From Streptomyces dengpaensis (GTDB lineage Bacteria; Actinomycetota; Actinomycetes; Streptomycetales; Streptomycetaceae), in the NCBI RefSeq assembly GCF_002946835.1, contig NZ_CP026652.1:3968001-4032000 (forward strand): a DNA stretch of 64,000 bases, in the 5' to 3' direction. The notes beneath the pieces are model-generated. The model saw only the letters and a list, made by a program, of their open reading frames with translations, was not told the origin of the DNA and searched no databases. Below, one piece after another: positions 34,622-43,553 of this stretch (its first letter is position 1; each line of letters starts with the position of its first letter). The position numbers and the translations under genes are program-made.

Positions 34622-34659
34622 CTGTTCTGTCCTGTCCATCTACTGACAGAGAAGAACAG
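34622..34659. promoter_or_regulatory. Candidate operator upstream of the hydrolase-aquaporin operon
   Basis: Imperfect 15-bp inverted repeat CTGTTCTGTCCTGTC / GACAGAGAAGAACAG (13 of 15 paired) with an 8-nt spacer, 60 bases before the first gene of the operon, in an AT-richer pocket. No dedicated regulator gene is adjacent. Confidence 0.5.
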
Positions 34660-34719
34660 AGGCGACAGGTGACGCGCTGAGTGCGTCATCCGCCGAAGTC
34701 ATGAAACGAGGACATTCCC

Positions 34720-35403
34720 ATGGGTCTGAATCGCGAGCTCACCGATGCCGAGATCGTGGCCACCCCCACCCCGAGCCCGGACCTGCTGACCCCGGACAAC
34801 TCGGTGTTCCTGTTTGTCGACCACCAGCCGCAGATGTTCTTCGGTGTCGGCAGCGGCGACCGGACGGCGATCGTCAACGCCACCGTCGGACTGGCCAAGG
34901 CCGCCAAGGCGTTCAACGTCCCGGTCATCCTGAGCACCGTTGCGGCGGAGACCTTCTCCGGCCCCCTCCTTCCTCAGCTCGCCGAGGTCTTCCCCAAGGA
35001 GCCGGTCATCGACCGCAGCACGATGAATCCCTGGGAGGACAGCGCCTTCATCGAGGCGATCAAGGCCACCGGCCGCAAGAAGATCGTCCTGTCCGGCCTC
35101 TGGACCGAGGTGTGCGTCGCCCTGCCCGCCCTCTCCGCGCTTGCCCAGGGCTACGAGGTGTACGTCGTCGCCGACGCCTGCGGCGGTCTCACCCCCGAGG
35201 CCCACGAGCACGCGATCCAGCGCATGATCCAGGCGGGCGTTGTCCCGGTCACCTGGATCACGGTCCTGCTGGAGCTGCAGCGCGACTGGGCCCGCACCGA
35301 GACCTATGACGCTGTCGTCGGCATCGCCAAGGAGCACGACGGCGCCTACGGCCTCGGCCTGGTCTACGCGCAGAAGTTCATCGGCGCCAACGCCGCCGGC
35401 TGA
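34720..35403 (+). CDS. Isochorismatase-family cysteine hydrolase (YcaC-like)
   Basis: The product is 227 aa. The family triad is visible: Asp in FLFVDHQPQMFF (about residue 34), a Lys in the middle region (probably in AIKATGRKKIVLSG) and the nucleophile Cys in GLWTEVCVALPAL. The overall sequence is like YcaC, a hydrolase of unknown substrate, rather than true isochorismatase. ATG 34720 is preceded by AACGAGGA. It begins a rightward run of four genes with a membrane protein, an amidohydrolase and an aquaporin, suggesting a pathway that cleaves a small amide or similar solute. Confidence 0.87.
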   Translation: MGLNRELTDAEIVATPTPSPDLLTPDNSVFLFVDHQPQMFFGVGSGDRTAIVNATVGLAKAAKAFNVPVILSTVAAETFSGPLLPQLAEVFPKEPVIDRSTMNPWEDSAFIEAIKATGRKKIVLSGLWTEVCVALPALSALAQGYEVYVVADACGGLTPEAHEHAIQRMIQAGVVPVTWITVLLELQRDWARTETYDAVVGIAKEHDGAYGLGLVYAQKFIGANAAG

Positions 35404-35569
35404 TCCAACCGAGCCCGGCAGGCCGGGGCCGGACATCCTCCGTCCCCGGCCTGTCGGCCCGCTGCCGGAACCGCCGACCGAGGCCGACGGGCCATCACCG
35501 GTCAACCCATCGCGGCCTCTTGCCCCGGGTAGCGGACACAGCGCACCGTTCGAAGGAGCTCCACCCGCC

Positions 35570-36280
35570 GTGAACAGCAGCACCCCCGGCAACCACGGTC
35601 CCAGGCAGGCACTGGTCCACGGCGATCGACTGCCCGTCGCACTCACCGCGCTCACCGTCGTCACCGGACTCGTCGACGCGATCAGCTACCTCGGACTCGG
35701 CCACGTCTTCACCGCCAACATGACCGGCAACGTCGTCATCATGGCGTTCGCCGCGGCCGGGGCACCGGGCTTCTCGCTTCTCGCCTCCCTGGTCTCCCTT
35801 GCGGCGTTCCTCGGTGGAGCGGTCGTCGCAGGGCGCCTGGAACTGGCATTGCGTCAGTATCCGCGCCACCGCTGGGTCTGCATCTCCCTTGCCGTCGAGG
35901 CGGTGCTCCTGCTCGCGGCCGCGGCCGTGGCGTTCGCCGTCCCGCACCAGGCGCGCTACCCGCTGATCGTCCTGACGGCGGTGGCCATGGGCATACGCAA
36001 CGGCACCGTACGCAAGCTGGCGATCCCCGACATGACCACCACCGTGCTCACCCTCACCGTCACCGGACTGGCATCCGACTCCTCGCTCGCGGGCGGCACC
36101 AACCCCCGGGCCGCCCGCCGCGTCATCGCGGTCCTCGCCATGCTCGCCGGCGCCCTGCTGGGAGCTTGGCTCGTGCTGCACCACGGACTGGGCTGGCCCC
36201 TGCTCATCAGCGCCGTGAGCGTCGCGGCCACGGCCCTCGTACTCCTCCGCGTCCCCGCGGCGGAATCCCGCAGCGCGTGA
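35570..36280 (+). CDS. DUF1275 (YoaK-like) membrane protein
   Basis: The product is 236 aa from GTG 35570, preceded by GAAGGAGC. Six to seven hydrophobic segments are visible and the diagnostic N-terminal motif is present: TALTVVTGLVDAISYLGLGH followed by FTANMTGNVV. The loop GIRNGTVRKLAIPDMTTTVL is also typical. DUF1275 proteins are of unknown function and recur beside aldehyde, amide and formate metabolism genes. Second gene of the operon; 166 bases separate it from the hydrolase. Confidence 0.87.
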   Translation: MNSSTPGNHGPRQALVHGDRLPVALTALTVVTGLVDAISYLGLGHVFTANMTGNVVIMAFAAAGAPGFSLLASLVSLAAFLGGAVVAGRLELALRQYPRHRWVCISLAVEAVLLLAAAAVAFAVPHQARYPLIVLTAVAMGIRNGTVRKLAIPDMTTTVLTLTVTGLASDSSLAGGTNPRAARRVIAVLAMLAGALLGAWLVLHHGLGWPLLISAVSVAATALVLLRVPAAESRSA

Positions 36281-36380
36281 CCGGACCGTACACCGCAGGC
36301 GACGGTCCAAGCTCCGCGGCCGGAAGGCACTCACCGGAGCCCCACCCCACACTCTCTTGACCTACTTCCGGGAGATTCCC

Positions 36381-38267
36381 ATGACTACGATTCCCGTCGG
36401 CGGGCTGGTCCCCGTCGCCACCGACGACGCCGCGGACGTGGTGGTCCGCAACGCGAAGGTCTACACCGCCGACCCCGCCCGCCCGCAGGCCGGCGCGGTC
36501 GCCATCCGGGACGGCCGCATCACCGCCGTCGGCGACGACGCCGATGTCGCACCGCTTGTCGGGCCGCGGACCCGGGTGGTCGACGCACTCGGCCGCAGGG
36601 TCGTCCCCGGCCTCAACGACGCACACCTGCACGTCATCCGGGGCGGACTCAACTACGTCCTGGAACTGCGCTGGGACGGCGTGCCGTCGCTGCGGCAGGG
36701 GCTGGCGATGCTGCGCGAGCAGGCGGCCCGTACCCCCAAGGGACAGTGGGTGCGGGTGGTGGGCGGCTGGACCGCGGACCAGTTCGCCGAACGCCGCCTG
36801 CCCACCGTCGCGGAGCTGAACGCGGCCGCCCCGGACACCCCCGTCTTCGTGCTGCACCTGTACCAGTCCGCGATCCTCAACCGCGCCGCGCTGAAGGCCG
36901 CCGGGTTCACCAAGGACACCCCCGACCCCAAGGGCGGGCAGATCGTCCGCGGCCGCGACGGCGAGCCCACCGGGCTCCTGCTGGCCGCGCCCAGCGCGAC
37001 GATCCTGTACTCGACGCTGGCCAAGGCCCCGGTGCTGGAGGGCGAGGACAAGAAGACCTCCACGCTGCACTTCCTGCGCGAGCTCAACCGCTTCGGCCTG
37101 ACCTCGGCCATCGACGCCGCAGGCGGCTTCCAGAACTTCCCCGACAACTACGGCACCGTCACCGACCTGGCCAAGGAGGGCAGGCTGTCCCTGCGGATCG
37201 CCTACCACCTCTTCCCCCAGACCGTGGGCCAGGAAATCGACGACCTCAAGCGCTGGATCGAGATGGTCCGGCCCGGCGACGGCGACGAGTGGCTGCGCCT
37301 CAACGGCGCCGGCGAGAACCTCACCTGGGCGGCGGCCGACTTCGAGAACTTCACCGAACCCCGCCCCCAGCTCGGCGCCTACGAAGCCGAGTTCGAGCAG
37401 GCCGTCCGCCTGCTGTCGGAGAACGGCTGGGGCTTCCGCCTGCACGCCACCTACGACGAAACCATCCGGCGCGACCTGGCGGTCTTCGAGAAGCTGGCCG
37501 CCGAGGGGCTGTTCCCGGCCGGCAACCGCTGGCTGTTCGACCACGCCGAGACCGTCACCCCCGAGAGTCTGGACCGCATCGCCGCACTCGGCGGGGCACT
37601 GTCCATCCAGAACCGGCTGTCCTTCCAGGGCGAGGCCTTCGTCCGCCGCTACGGTGCCGCCGCAGCCGAGCAGGCCCCACCCGTGCGGGCCATGCTGGAG
37701 CGCGGGCTGACCGTGGGCGCCGGCACGGACGCCACCCGCGTCTCCTCCTACAACCCCTGGGTAGCCCTGCACTGGCTCGTATCCGGCAAGACCGTCGGCG
37801 ACCTCACCATCCACTCCCCCGCCAACCGCGTCGACCGCGAGACCGCACTGGCCCTCTACACCCAGGGCGGCGCGAAGCTCACCGGCGAGGACGACGTCAA
37901 GGGCGTCCTGCGCCCCGGCTACTACGGCGACCTGGCCATCCTCTCCGACGACTTCTTCACCGTGCCGGAGCAGGACATACCGCACATCGAGTCGCTGCTG
38001 ACCGTCGTCGGCGGCCGCATCGTCTACGCCGCCGGCGCATACGAGGGCCTGGACGAGGAGCTCCCCGCGATCAGCCCGCAATGGAGCCCCGTCGCCCACT
38101 TCGGCGGCTACCAGGCCACCGTCAAGCCCAGCATCTCCGGTGCCCGCCAGGCCGAACTCCTCGGCCAGGCCGTCGCCGAATCCGAGCAGCACCGCCAGTG
38201 GCGCGCCCAGCGCGGATTCACCCCCGAAGAACCCACCAAGATCTTCGACACCTGCTTCGTCCTCTGA
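36381..38267 (+). CDS. Amidohydrolase (YtcJ-like)
   Basis: The product is 628 aa from ATG 36381, chosen over TTG 36357 because GGGAG lies upstream. A small beta-sandwich (VVVRNAKVYTADPARPQAGA) frames a TIM barrel with metal motif GLNDAHLHVIRGG, later HATYDE, WLFDHAETV and the conserved Asp in GAGTDATRVSSYNPW. YtcJ/NfdA-type enzymes hydrolyse N-substituted amides or formamides; the exact substrate is unknown. Third gene of the operon, 37 bases before the aquaporin gene. Confidence 0.9.
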   Translation: MTTIPVGGLVPVATDDAADVVVRNAKVYTADPARPQAGAVAIRDGRITAVGDDADVAPLVGPRTRVVDALGRRVVPGLNDAHLHVIRGGLNYVLELRWDGVPSLRQGLAMLREQAARTPKGQWVRVVGGWTADQFAERRLPTVAELNAAAPDTPVFVLHLYQSAILNRAALKAAGFTKDTPDPKGGQIVRGRDGEPTGLLLAAPSATILYSTLAKAPVLEGEDKKTSTLHFLRELNRFGLTSAIDAAGGFQNFPDNYGTVTDLAKEGRLSLRIAYHLFPQTVGQEIDDLKRWIEMVRPGDGDEWLRLNGAGENLTWAAADFENFTEPRPQLGAYEAEFEQAVRLLSENGWGFRLHATYDETIRRDLAVFEKLAAEGLFPAGNRWLFDHAETVTPESLDRIAALGGALSIQNRLSFQGEAFVRRYGAAAAEQAPPVRAMLERGLTVGAGTDATRVSSYNPWVALHWLVSGKTVGDLTIHSPANRVDRETALALYTQGGAKLTGEDDVKGVLRPGYYGDLAILSDDFFTVPEQDIPHIESLLTVVGGRIVYAAGAYEGLDEELPAISPQWSPVAHFGGYQATVKPSISGARQAELLGQAVAESEQHRQWRAQRGFTPEEPTKIFDTCFVL

Positions 38268-38304
38268 TCCCGGGAATCCGCGCACAGCACATCAGGAGCC
38301 CCTC

Positions 38305-39108
38305 ATGAACGACCCCACCGCACCTTTTCCGGCCTTCCGGCACAGCGCCCAGGAGTTCCTACTGACCTCCGTCCTGCTGTTCGGCGTGACGACCATCGTG
38401 CGCTGGGTCATCGGCCCGTCCGCCGTCTCCGACGCGATCCCCGGAATCCACCTGAAGCTGCTCGTCGTCGGTGTGGCCGTCGGCCTCCTTGTCACGGGGC
38501 TCATCCTCAGCCCTCCCGGCAAGCAGTCCGGCGGCCACATGAACCCGGCCATCTCCTTCGCCATGTGGCGTTTCGGGATCTTCCCCGGCGCGGCGGTGGC
38601 GCCCTACATGGTGGCCCAGCTCGCCGGATCCCTGCTCGGCGTGCTCGCGGCGCGGGGCGTGTGGGGCAGCGTCGTCAGCGCTCCTCCGGTGGCCTACGCC
38701 GCCCTGCAGCCCGCCCCCCGCTGGTCGGCCACGGGGCTCTTCCTGGCGGAGACGGCGGCCATGGGCGTCATCGTGCTCCTCGTGGGGCTGTTCCTGTCGG
38801 TGCACCGGCTGACGCGCTTCATCCCCTATCTGGTGGGCCTCCTCATCGGCCTGTCCATCGCCCTGCTGGGCACGAGCACCGGCGGCAGCCTCAACCCCGC
38901 CCGCCAGTTCGGCCCAGCGCTGGCCGCCGGACAGTACGGCTTCCTGTGGGTCTATCTGCTCGCCCCGATGCTCGGCGCCGTCCTGGCACCGGTCGTACGG
39001 GACCTCTGCCTCGGACACCGCCAGGTGCTCACACACCGCCTGCACGGACGCCACCCCGACGGGACGCCGCTGCACCACCCCGAGACCGTCGTCAGAGGCT
39101 CAGCTTGA
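38305..39108 (+). CDS. MIP-family aquaporin/solute channel
   Basis: The product is 267 aa with six membrane helices and the two half-helix NPA boxes HMNPAISF and SLNPARQFGPAL. The Arg after the second NPA (selectivity filter) is present; the residue contexts resemble plant NIP/SIP-like channels and bacterial channels for small uncharged solutes rather than GlpF. Located last in the operon with hydrolases, it likely passes the amide, acid or other small product. A hairpin follows. Confidence 0.9.
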   Translation: MNDPTAPFPAFRHSAQEFLLTSVLLFGVTTIVRWVIGPSAVSDAIPGIHLKLLVVGVAVGLLVTGLILSPPGKQSGGHMNPAISFAMWRFGIFPGAAVAPYMVAQLAGSLLGVLAARGVWGSVVSAPPVAYAALQPAPRWSATGLFLAETAAMGVIVLLVGLFLSVHRLTRFIPYLVGLLIGLSIALLGTSTGGSLNPARQFGPALAAGQYGFLWVYLLAPMLGAVLAPVVRDLCLGHRQVLTHRLHGRHPDGTPLHHPETVVRGSA

Positions 39109-39130
39109 CGGTCGCAGCGGCGCTGCGGAG

Positions 39131-39176
39131 AAACACCAGGTCAGGGGCCTGATCCGCTGAGCGGGTCGGGCCCCTG
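39131..39176. terminator. Hairpin terminator resembling the tRNA-Pro downstream sequence
   Basis: A 16-bp stem with two mismatches (39142-39157 and 39161-39176, loop TGA) ends the operon. AAACACCAGGTCAGGGGCCT from 39131 joins pieces found directly after tRNA-Pro (13331-13340) and after attR (24629-24648), so it may mark an older island border. Confidence 0.7.
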
Positions 39177-39189
39177 GGATTTGCGTGCG

Positions 39190-39867
39190 TCAGGCAGCAG
39201 CAGGCGCTTCCGAGGTCGGGGCGGCGCTGGTGTGCGGCATGCGGAGGGTGGCCAGGAGGTGCTGGTGCATCTTGTCCAGGGGCTTTGCATTCTCGTTGGA
39301 GCCGATGGTCACCATGAGAACTACATGGTCGCCGTCGTAGATGATGCGCGTGGCACCGACCAGGCCGTTGCTGCTCTTCAGAGCTGCGTCGAGGGCGGGC
39401 CGACCATCGATCGTGGACTCGTCGGCGCCGGTCGTGGTGAGCTTGTCACCAGGCGACCGTGTTTTATTGAAGCCGTCCAGGAAGCTCTTCAGATCGTCGT
39501 CGGGTGCCGGAGCGGTACCGGGAGCGTCGAACACAGCGAAGCCGACGATCGCGTAATCCGCATCCACCATATAAAGACGAGCGTCCCCACCGTCCTTGGC
39601 CTCGGTGAAGTGCTGAACGTCTGATTTTCCTGGAAGCTGGATCCGGATTCCGCTCTTGGCGTCGATGGTGTCCACCCACCGCGCGGCGGAAGCGGCACTG
39701 CCGTTCGGTCCGGAGCTGCCGTCAGCGGTGCCAACCGTGGCGACGATGCCGGTCTGCGGTGCCGTCGTGGCGGCGAAGGCACTGCTGGGCAGTAGTACCC
39801 CTGCGGCGATCACGGAGGATGAAGCGGTGAGCAGCAGCAGGCGCCGGAACTGGGAATGAAAAGTCAT
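39190..39867 (-). CDS. Secreted protein of unknown function
   Basis: The product is 225 aa. A signal peptide with a typical core (LLLLTASSSVIAAGVLLPSS ending AFAATTA) precedes a single soluble domain: WVDTIDAKSGIRIQLPGKSD, ARLYMVDADYAIVGFAVFD, FLDGFNKTR, then ARIIYDGDHVVLMVTIGSNE. The pattern resembles LpqN/PsbP-like lipid-anchored proteins of actinobacteria, but there is no lipobox cysteine. Ala/Pro-rich C-terminus. It converges on the operon terminator. Function unknown. Confidence 0.8.
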   Translation of the reverse strand: MTFHSQFRRLLLLTASSSVIAAGVLLPSSAFAATTAPQTGIVATVGTADGSSGPNGSAASAARWVDTIDAKSGIRIQLPGKSDVQHFTEAKDGGDARLYMVDADYAIVGFAVFDAPGTAPAPDDDLKSFLDGFNKTRSPGDKLTTTGADESTIDGRPALDAALKSSNGLVGATRIIYDGDHVVLMVTIGSNENAKPLDKMHQHLLATLRMPHTSAAPTSEAPAAA

Positions 39868-40253
39868 GGGAATTCACATCCGGTGAGAGTGGCGGGAACG
39901 TAAACAAAGGGTCGTCTCATGACATGCGATTCACTTCGGGCTGTGGAGCGCATATGTCCATTAGGCCCGGCTCCTCGAACTGCGTCATGCCACTGAATCG
40001 CGTGGCAGGAAAACACGGGACTTGACCGTCAGCAGTGGTCCGTGCACAATCCCGGCCGGCGCCGCCGGGCGGAGGGATGGGCAGGGTCAGCCCCGCCCTG
40101 GCTTCCTGTGGTTGGTCTGGGACGCCCGCCAGGTTCCTCCTGGCGCGGCCGGTAGGCTGGGGCGGCTGCGGCACCCCCCACCATCACCCGTACCCACGCG
40201 GTGATTTGGCCTGCGGCGGTCGAGACGTCTCACGGCATGAGGATGAACCACAG
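39868..40253. promoter_or_regulatory. Divergent control region of the secreted protein and kinase genes
   Basis: 386 bases without a supported gene. Promoters for both flanking genes must lie here; the segment nearest 39900 is AT-richer. No operator was recognised. Confidence 0.4.
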
Positions 40254-41564
40254 GTGCTGATAGCGGGCCGGTACCGGCTGCACGATCCGATCGGGCGCGG
40301 CGCGATGGGGGAGGTCTGGCGAGCCTTCGACGAGACCCTCGGAAGGCCGGTGGCCGTCAAGCTCCTGCTCCCCCAGGACACGGACCCCACGGCCGCCTCA
40401 CGCTTCCGACTGGAGGCGCAGACCGCGGGGAGGCTCAACCACCCGCATGTGGTGGGCGTCTTCGACTTCGGTGAGTTCGAGGATCGTCTCTTCCTGGTGA
40501 TGGAGTTGGTCGAGGGCGACAGTCTCGACCGCCGTCTCACCGCCGCCGGCCCGTTGCCGGCCGAGCACGTGGCCCGGATCGCCGCCCAGGCCGCCGCCGG
40601 GCTCGCCTCCGCCCATCAGCAGGGCATCGTGCACCGCGACATCAAGCCCGCCAACCTCCTTCTGGACGCCGACGGCACCCTCAAGATCGGTGACTTCGGC
40701 ATCGCCCGTTTCGTCGACGATCCGGCCGCCGCCCTCACCACGACGGGGCAGATCGTCGGCACGAGCCTCTACCTCGCCCCCGAGCGTGCCCTCGGTCAGC
40801 CCGCCGGTCCGGCCTGCGACGTGTACGCCCTGGGCTGCGTCCTCTACCAACTCCTCACCGGGCGCCCGCCGTTCCGGGCCGACACCGCTGTCGCGATCCT
40901 CCACCAGCACCTGGACGCCTCCCCCGTGCCGCCCCGGCAGCTGGGCGTGGAACTTCCGGCCGCCTTCGAGAACTACCTCCTCGGTCTCCTCGCCAAGCGG
41001 CCCGAGGACCGGCCCACCGCGCAACAGGCCGCCGACTGGTTCGCCGGCGGTTCCTGGCAGGGCCGGCCCGAGCCGCTGCCCGCCGCGGCCACCGCGACGG
41101 GGACCGGGTCCGCGCCGCCACCGACGTACAGCTCCCCCTCCGGACAGGTGCCGCATACTCCGGAAACCAGCCCCGGGACCACCTACATACTGCCGTCCTC
41201 CGCCGGACACACACATCGGTCACGCACGCCGCGACGCCGGGGCGGGCCCGGAATCCGCGGGCTCGTCGCGCATCGGCCGCGGGTCGCGGGCGTGGCCGCC
41301 GGGGCGGTGGTCTTCCTGGCCGCGATGCTCGCCGGAATCCTCTGGTTCTCACCGGGCCGCAGTGCCGCGGAGAGCCCGCACACCGATACGCCCGGCACCA
41401 CGAGCCCCGTTACGACGCCGGAACCGGCCGCCACACCCGACCGTTCGCCCGTCGCATCCCTCCCGGCCAGCACGGCAGACCGTAGGGACGAGAACGAGGA
41501 GAAGGAGCGCGGGGAGCACAGGAGGGACGAGGACAAGAGCGATAACGAGGACGAGGACGACTGA
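40254..41564 (+). CDS. Ser/Thr protein kinase (PASTA-less, membrane-anchored)
   Basis: The product is 436 aa from GTG 40254, which opens directly into the kinase domain (LIAGRYRLHDPIGRGAMGEV). Visible motifs: glycine loop 14-21, catalytic Lys36, HRDIKPANLL at 127-136 with Asp129, DFG at 147-149, APE in YLAPERALG. After the kinase domain a Pro/Ser/Thr linker leads to one membrane helix (about 343-365) and a short extracellular tail that is strongly acidic and basic (DENEEKERGEHRRDEDKSDN). There is no PASTA or other ligand domain. A start further upstream would only add atypical residues. Confidence 0.88.
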   Translation: MLIAGRYRLHDPIGRGAMGEVWRAFDETLGRPVAVKLLLPQDTDPTAASRFRLEAQTAGRLNHPHVVGVFDFGEFEDRLFLVMELVEGDSLDRRLTAAGPLPAEHVARIAAQAAAGLASAHQQGIVHRDIKPANLLLDADGTLKIGDFGIARFVDDPAAALTTTGQIVGTSLYLAPERALGQPAGPACDVYALGCVLYQLLTGRPPFRADTAVAILHQHLDASPVPPRQLGVELPAAFENYLLGLLAKRPEDRPTAQQAADWFAGGSWQGRPEPLPAAATATGTGSAPPPTYSSPSGQVPHTPETSPGTTYILPSSAGHTHRSRTPRRRGGPGIRGLVAHRPRVAGVAAGAVVFLAAMLAGILWFSPGRSAAESPHTDTPGTTSPVTTPEPAATPDRSPVASLPASTADRRDENEEKERGEHRRDEDKSDNEDEDD

Positions 41565-41918
41565 GCGGCCTACGGCCGAAGCTTCACGCACCCGTCGGCA
41601 CATCGGCAGCCTCCGTGGACCGGCGGCGGTGAGGAGGAAAGCCGTAGGTACGGCGGTGACCGCGACGAGGGTCCGGGCGGGTCAGCACCGTGCTGGGTCA
41701 GTCGTCCAGTGCGTCCAGAATCAGGCCTTGACAACGTCTTCGGCGATGCGACTCTTTGGCGCGCGAAGTCCGGAGAATCTGCGCAGGAGCGTCACACGGG
41801 CTGCACCCAGCCTTTCGAAACCCTCGTTAGCGTTGCTGCCCGCTCGATCCCACGTGCGAACGTGGTCAGGCCCCGGCCCAGGCGGACCGACGGCGCAGCC
41901 AAACCAGGAAGACCGCAG
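41565..41918. other. Gene-free stretch between kinase and SCO2400-like gene
   Basis: 354 bases. A GTG at 41709 is in frame with the next gene but the extra 70 residues look like translated leader (RPESGLDNVFGDATLWRAKS), so it is left out. No other feature seen. Confidence 0.45.
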
Positions 41919-42770
41919 ATGGACTACTGCTCCTCGTGTCGTCGGCATCTCAACGGTGCCCTGATGTGTCCCGGATGCGGCGCCTACGCACCGGACATCG
42001 CTCCGCCCAGCACCATCCGCGCCGGAACGGCCTGGGCCGCCGCCCCGGCGGCGATGGACGTCGCAGAGTCCACGGCCCCATACACGCCGTACGACGGCCA
42101 CCCGCGCAGCGAGGCGGTGCTCGCGAACACCGGCCCGTCCGGCGCCATCGAGGACATTGAAGGTGTACCGCCCGCGCCGCAAGGACGGGCAGCGCGGCGT
42201 CGCCAGCTGGCCCGGTGGAAGAAGAACCAGCGCCGTGCCGTGGTCGCGACCGCCGTCGCACTCATAGGCGGCGGCCTGACCGTCGCCTCGATGGACCGGA
42301 ACTCCGGCGACCAGGCACAGGCGGCCTCGGCTCCGGACGACCGGACCATGGGCTCCGCGGACCAGCCGGCGGCAGAGTCGACAGAGCCCACCGGCCGCAC
42401 AGAGCCCACCCGCCGCACGACGACGCCCCCCGCCACGCACCAGTCGTCACGCACCACTGCCCCGGCACAGACGCCGACGGCCAACACCCCGCGGCAGCAG
42501 TCCCCCACGGTCACACCCCGCAGGACGCTGCCGCTCGTCCAGTCCGACGCCGCGGCCGCTGCCCGACCGTCGACCACGTCGGCCCAGCCACCGCAGACCA
42601 CGGCCCCGTCCCCGATTGTGACGACCCCGGACCGCGACCATGCGTCGGCGGAACAGCCGTCCGCGCCCCCGGCCGCCGGTGCCCCGGCGCCGGGTACGTC
42701 ACAGCCCGCACCGTCGGCGACACCGTCATCGCCGCCGCAGCTCTGCCTGCTGGTGATTTGCCTCGGCTGA
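41919..42770 (+). CDS. SCO2400-family zinc-ribbon membrane protein
   Basis: The product is 283 aa. The N-terminus MDYCSSCRRHLNGALMCPGC is the characteristic zinc ribbon (CxxC...CxxC) of the SCO2400 family. A basic stretch (RAARRRQLARWKKNQRRAVV) precedes one membrane helix (VVATAVALIGGGLTVASM), followed by about 150 residues of Thr/Pro/Ala-rich extracellular linker ending in LCLLVICLG. The function of the family is unknown. The architecture suggests a cytoplasmic zinc module linked to a wall-spanning stalk. Located after a Ser/Thr kinase gene; the basic Thr-rich linker could be a kinase target, which is speculation. Confidence 0.82.
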   Translation: MDYCSSCRRHLNGALMCPGCGAYAPDIAPPSTIRAGTAWAAAPAAMDVAESTAPYTPYDGHPRSEAVLANTGPSGAIEDIEGVPPAPQGRAARRRQLARWKKNQRRAVVATAVALIGGGLTVASMDRNSGDQAQAASAPDDRTMGSADQPAAESTEPTGRTEPTRRTTTPPATHQSSRTTAPAQTPTANTPRQQSPTVTPRRTLPLVQSDAAAAARPSTTSAQPPQTTAPSPIVTTPDRDHASAEQPSAPPAAGAPAPGTSQPAPSATPSSPPQLCLLVICLG

Positions 42771-42790
42771 CCACCGTGCGCGTGACCGGA

Positions 42791-42838
42791 CCAGTTCTCA
42801 GCGGTAGCCAGGGTCCAGTTCTCAGCGATAGTCAGGGT
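42791..42838. repeat. Tandem 24-bp duplication across the stop codon of the flavodoxin-like gene
   Basis: 42791-42814 and 42815-42838 are two 24-bp copies (CCAGTTCTCAGCGRTAGYCA...) with two differences. The right copy contains the last codons and stop of the leftward gene; the left copy repeats them after the stop. Confidence 0.75.
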
Positions 42839-43553
42839 TAGGCGCGTCCAAACGGCAGCCCGCTTCCCACGCGGAGCGTTGGTTGCCGTGGGCGGGGATG
42901 CCGTTGGCGCGCTTCAGCAGGGCGCCCACGTGCATCAGGTTCCAGGTCATGAACGTGGTGTTGCGATTCGTGAAGTCGTTCTCCGGGCCGCCCGAACCCG
43001 GGTCCAGGTACGAGGGTCCCGGTCCCGCCGGGCCGACCCAGCCCGCGTCGGCCTGCGGCGGGATCGTGTAGCCCAGGTGCTGGAGGCTGTAGAGGACGTT
43101 CATCGCGCAGTGCTTCACGCCGTCCTCGTTGCCGGTGATCAGGCAGCCGCCGACGCGGCCGTAATAGGCGTACTGGCCCGCGGAGTTGAGCAGGCCGGAA
43201 CAGCCGTAGAGCCGCTCGATGACCTTCTTGGTGACCGAGCTGTTGTCGCCCAGCCAGATCGGGCCGGCCAGCACCAGGATGTCGGCCGCCATCACCCGCT
43301 CGTACAGGGCCGGCCAGGCGTCCGTCGGGAAGCCGTGCTCGGTCATGTCGGGGTAGACGCCGGGGGCGATGTCGTGGTCGACGGCCCGGATGACGTCCGT
43401 GGTCACGCCGCGGCTGTCCATGATGGCCCGGCTCTTGTCGATCAGCCCCTGGGTGTTGCTGAGCTCCGGTGAGGGCTTGAGCGTGCAGTTGATGAACAGG
43501 GCACGCAGGTCGTCGAAGCGGTACGTGTCGTCGGTCGAGGGCGATGTGGTCAT
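42822..43553 (-). CDS. Flavodoxin-like NAD(P)H-dependent oxidoreductase
   Basis: The product is 243 aa from ATG 43553. Flavodoxin-fold features: LRALFINCTLKPSPELSNTQ (FMN phosphate loop after beta-1), ADILVLAGPIWLGDNSSVTK (second loop, with GPIWLG typical of the NADPH-dependent FMN reductase/WrbA-like group) and KVGGCLITGNEDG-like third loop. The family reduces quinones, nitro compounds or flavins. The C-terminal 50 residues are family-specific. It is convergent with the SCO2400-like gene and ends in a duplicated tail. Confidence 0.87.
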   Translation of the reverse strand: MTTSPSTDDTYRFDDLRALFINCTLKPSPELSNTQGLIDKSRAIMDSRGVTTDVIRAVDHDIAPGVYPDMTEHGFPTDAWPALYERVMAADILVLAGPIWLGDNSSVTKKVIERLYGCSGLLNSAGQYAYYGRVGGCLITGNEDGVKHCAMNVLYSLQHLGYTIPPQADAGWVGPAGPGPSYLDPGSGGPENDFTNRNTTFMTWNLMHVGALLKRANGIPAHGNQRSAWEAGCRLDAPNPDYR

